Positions 62,082-64,000 of a DNA stretch of 64,000 nt are shown here, piece by piece. Under the pieces are notes generated by a model. That model was not told the origin of the DNA. It worked only from the letters and a program-made list of their open reading frames with translations, and made no database searches. Location of the stretch: assembly GCA_023362775.1 (NCBI GenBank), contig JALMGJ010000012.1:19667501-19731500 (forward strand), read 5' to 3'. The number at the start of each line of letters is the position of its first letter. Position 1 is the stretch's first letter. Position numbers and translations under genes: made by a program. The stretch is from Charina bottae (lineage: Eukaryota > Chordata > Lepidosauria > Squamata > Charinaidae).

Positions 62082-62946
62082 GAGCCAGTTTGGTCTAGTG
62101 GTAAAGGCAACAGGCTAGAAACCAGGAGACTGAGAGCTCTAGTCCTGCCTTAGGCATGAAAGCCGGCTGGGTGACCTTGGGCCAGTCCCTCTCTCTCAGC
62201 CCTAGGAAGGAGCCAATGGCAAACCAGGAGACTGAGAGTTCTAGTCCCGCTTTAGGCATGAAAGCCGTCTGGGTGACCTTGGGCCAGTCCCTGTCTCTCA
62301 GCCCTAAGAAGGAGCCAATGGCAAACCAGGAGACTGAGAGTTCTAGTCCCGCCTTAGGCATGAAAGCCAGCTGGGTGACCTTGGGCCAGTCCCTCTCTCT
62401 CAGCCCTAGGAAGGAGCCAATAGCAAACCAGGAGACTGAGAGTTCTAGTCCCGCCTTAGGCATGAAAGCCGGCTGGGTGACCTTGGGCCAGTCCCTGTCT
62501 CTCAGCCCTAGGAAGGAGCCAATAGCAAACCAGGAGACTGAGAGTTCTAGTCCTGCCTTAGGCATGAAAGCCGGCTGGGTGACCTTGGGCCAGTCCCTCT
62601 CTCTCTCAGGCCTAGGAAGGAGCCAATGGCAAACCAGGAGACTAAGAGTTCTAGTCCTGCCTTAGGCATGAAAGCCAGAGGGGTGACCTTGGGCCAGTCC
62701 CTGTCTCTCAGCCCTAGGAAGGAGCCAATAGCAAACCAGGAGACTGAGAGTTCTAGTCCTGCCTTAGGCATGAAAGCCGGCTGGGTGACCTTGGGCCAGT
62801 CCCTGTCTCTCAGCCCAACTCACCTCACAGGGTTGCCGTTGTGGGGAAAATAGGAGGAGGAAGGAGTATTAGGTATGTTCGCTGCCTTGACTTATTTATA
62901 AAAATAATAAAGGGATAGAAAATAAATAAATAAATAAATAAATAAA
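62082..62946 (+). mobile_element. tRNA-headed SINE with about seven internal tandem units
   Basis: Head GAGCCAGTTTGGTCTAGTGG, then about seven near-identical units of about 105 bp (TGAGAGTTCTAGTCC...GGAGCCAATRGCAAACCAGG), then CAACTCACCTCACAGGGTTG, AATAATAAAGG and an AAAT tail. Each unit carries its own B-box-like GTTCTAGTCCYGCC. Units differ at few sites, so expansion is recent or homogenised. Open frames on both strands here are side-effects of repetition. Confidence 0.9.
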
Positions 62947-63423
62947 GTACAATCCATTAAAAAGTCCAGGGCATTACAGAAGGCTTGAACAGAGACAATG
63001 GGTTCTTAGGCCCCTACATATGCTAAATGATAAGGTAAGACTCAGCCTCTTCCTCTCCATCTCTCCATCCTTCGTATCAATCCGTTGCTTTCCACCCTGT
63101 TTTACTCTCCCGTTATCCCTCTGCCAATCTCTGTATTTAACGTTGTGTAACAGCAAACTCTCTGCATCTGATGAAGTGAGCTGCCCTTCACGAGGTGTCA
63201 GTTTCGACTGGGAGGTTGTGGAAGCCCCGGTGGTTGCTTGTTTGTTTAGTTGTTGTCTCTGTGATTGAAGAGAATCCTTTTTTCCCAACTCCTACCTTGT
63301 AGTATATCATGGTTTTTGTATATTGTTTATTATTGTTTATTATGTTTTGTTCCTTTGGCTTTAATTTTTTGTAAGCTGCCTAGAGTTACTATGGTGAGAT
63401 GAGCAGCTACAAAAATGAAGAAG
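62947..63423. other. anonymous stretch
   Basis: No gene. 63160-63200 (CATCTGATGAAGTGAGCTGC) is the plus-strand form of the motif seen in complement at 57.17 kb. 63295-63410 ends with a LINE-like tail (TTTTTGTAAGCTGCCTAGAG). Confidence 0.4.
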
Positions 63424-63729
63424 AAGGAAAGGAGGAAAGGAGGAAAGGAAGGAAGGAAGGAAGGAAGGAAGGAAGGAAGGAAGGAAGGGAGGGAGGGAGG
63501 GAGGGAGGGAGGGAGGGAGGGAGAGGAAGGAAGGAAGGAAGGAAGGAAGGAAGGAAGGAAGGGAGGGAGGGAGGGAGGGAGGGAGGGAGGGAAAGGAAGG
63601 AAGGAAGGAAGGAAGGAAGGAAGGAAGGAAGGGAGAGAGAGAGAGAGAAAGAGAAAGGAAGGAAGGAAGGAAGGAAGGAAGGAAGGAAGGAAGGAAGGAA
63701 GGAAGGAAGGAAGGAAGGAAGGAAGGAAA
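63424..63729. repeat. 306-bp (GGAA)n / (GGGA)n purine microsatellite
   Basis: Blocks of GGAA alternate twice with blocks of GGGA, with one GAGAGAGAAAGAGAAA interruption near 63634. Entirely purine on the plus strand. Confidence 0.97.
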
Positions 63730-63863
63730 TATGAATGAATGAATGCCACTAAGTATTTATGAGAAGGGAACTAGAGGTAATGATATCTGAGATATCCGAC
63801 TGTGCCATCTAAATCCTCTGTTTTTCTGGTATCTTCTCCTCCTGCCCCCATGTCACTCTAAGC

Positions 63864-63905
63864 CAGTGTTTACTTAGAAACTCCCAGAATTCCCCAGCCA
63901 GCATG
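63864..63905. mobile_element. hAT MITE remnant (CAGTGTTT family)
   Basis: CAGTGTTTACTTAGAAACTCC and CCAGAATTCCCCAGCCAGCA match the left half of the family with an internal deletion. Confidence 0.6.
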
Positions 63906-64000
63906 AACAATCAGTAAATGACAGGAAAAGATAAAGAAATATTTTCACTGTTTCTTATTCAGAATGTATTGTAAGGTTATAAAAGTACATACAGAGAATG

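Noticed and set aside
62100..62820. Regular repeats with similar spacing resembling a CRISPR array
   Set aside because: Units of about 105 bp are near-identical throughout with no variable spacers, and they are the internal segment of a tRNA-headed SINE in a eukaryotic genome.

Overview
The window looks like intergenic or intronic DNA from a squamate reptile, and a snake or related lizard is the best guess. The evidence is the repeat mixture: RTE/BovB LINEs, L2-type LINEs, a squamate L1, tRNA-headed SINEs whose tails match BovB, 5S-rRNA-headed SINEs, many short hAT elements with 8-bp target duplications, and long microsatellites. I could not recognise any host protein-coding exon or intact RNA gene. 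Almost every recognisable feature is a transposable element, a fragment of one, or a simple repeat.

Layout. 0.1-6.6 kb: L2 LINE pieces, one split by an LTR-like direct-repeat pair, plus MITEs and an internally amplified SINE. 6.6-14 kb: MITEs, 5S-SINEs, two TA-flanked pogo/Tigger-like relics (one here, one at 43.9 kb), an L1 3' end with a perfect 19-bp target duplication, and BovB ends. 14.5-21.2 kb: a broken Ty3/gypsy element (gag, protease, RT, RNase H, integrase), split by a (TTTTA)n tract and by a 1.19-kb hAT that landed inside the RT catalytic motif. 21.2-22.7 kb: an L2 hosting another hAT, then a full-length SINE. 23.7-25.9 and 30.5-32.8 kb: two near-identical full-length 2.25-kb L1-tailed elements, each with one intact ORF of the same length and no ORF2. 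28.1-29.4 kb: an amplified SINE, hAT ends and an inverted minisatellite. 33-38.9 kb: a hAT, a BovB 3' end, another amplified SINE and 5S-SINEs. 38.9-43.8 kb: a 4.9-kb hAT whose interior is a GC-rich inverted array of higher-order repeats around a palindrome. 44-51.8 kb: mostly unique sequence. 51.8-55 kb: an almost intact BovB LINE on the minus strand. 55-64 kb: more hAT elements, SINEs, a Penelope-like relic and long GATA and GGAA tracts.

How the pieces relate. BovB supplies the machinery that the BovB-tailed SINEs appear to use, and part of the SINE body also matches the BovB 5' end. The 2.25-kb elements carry the same 3' end as the L1 and so probably parasitise it. The hAT elements fall into at least four end-sequence families and have no transposase here, so all are non-autonomous. 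The strongest candidates for something undescribed are the L1-tailed ORF element (two copies), the inverted higher-order array carried by a hAT, the repeated SINE expansion between two copies of a 6-bp motif, and a possible self-cleaving-ribozyme-like fold at the BovB 5' end.
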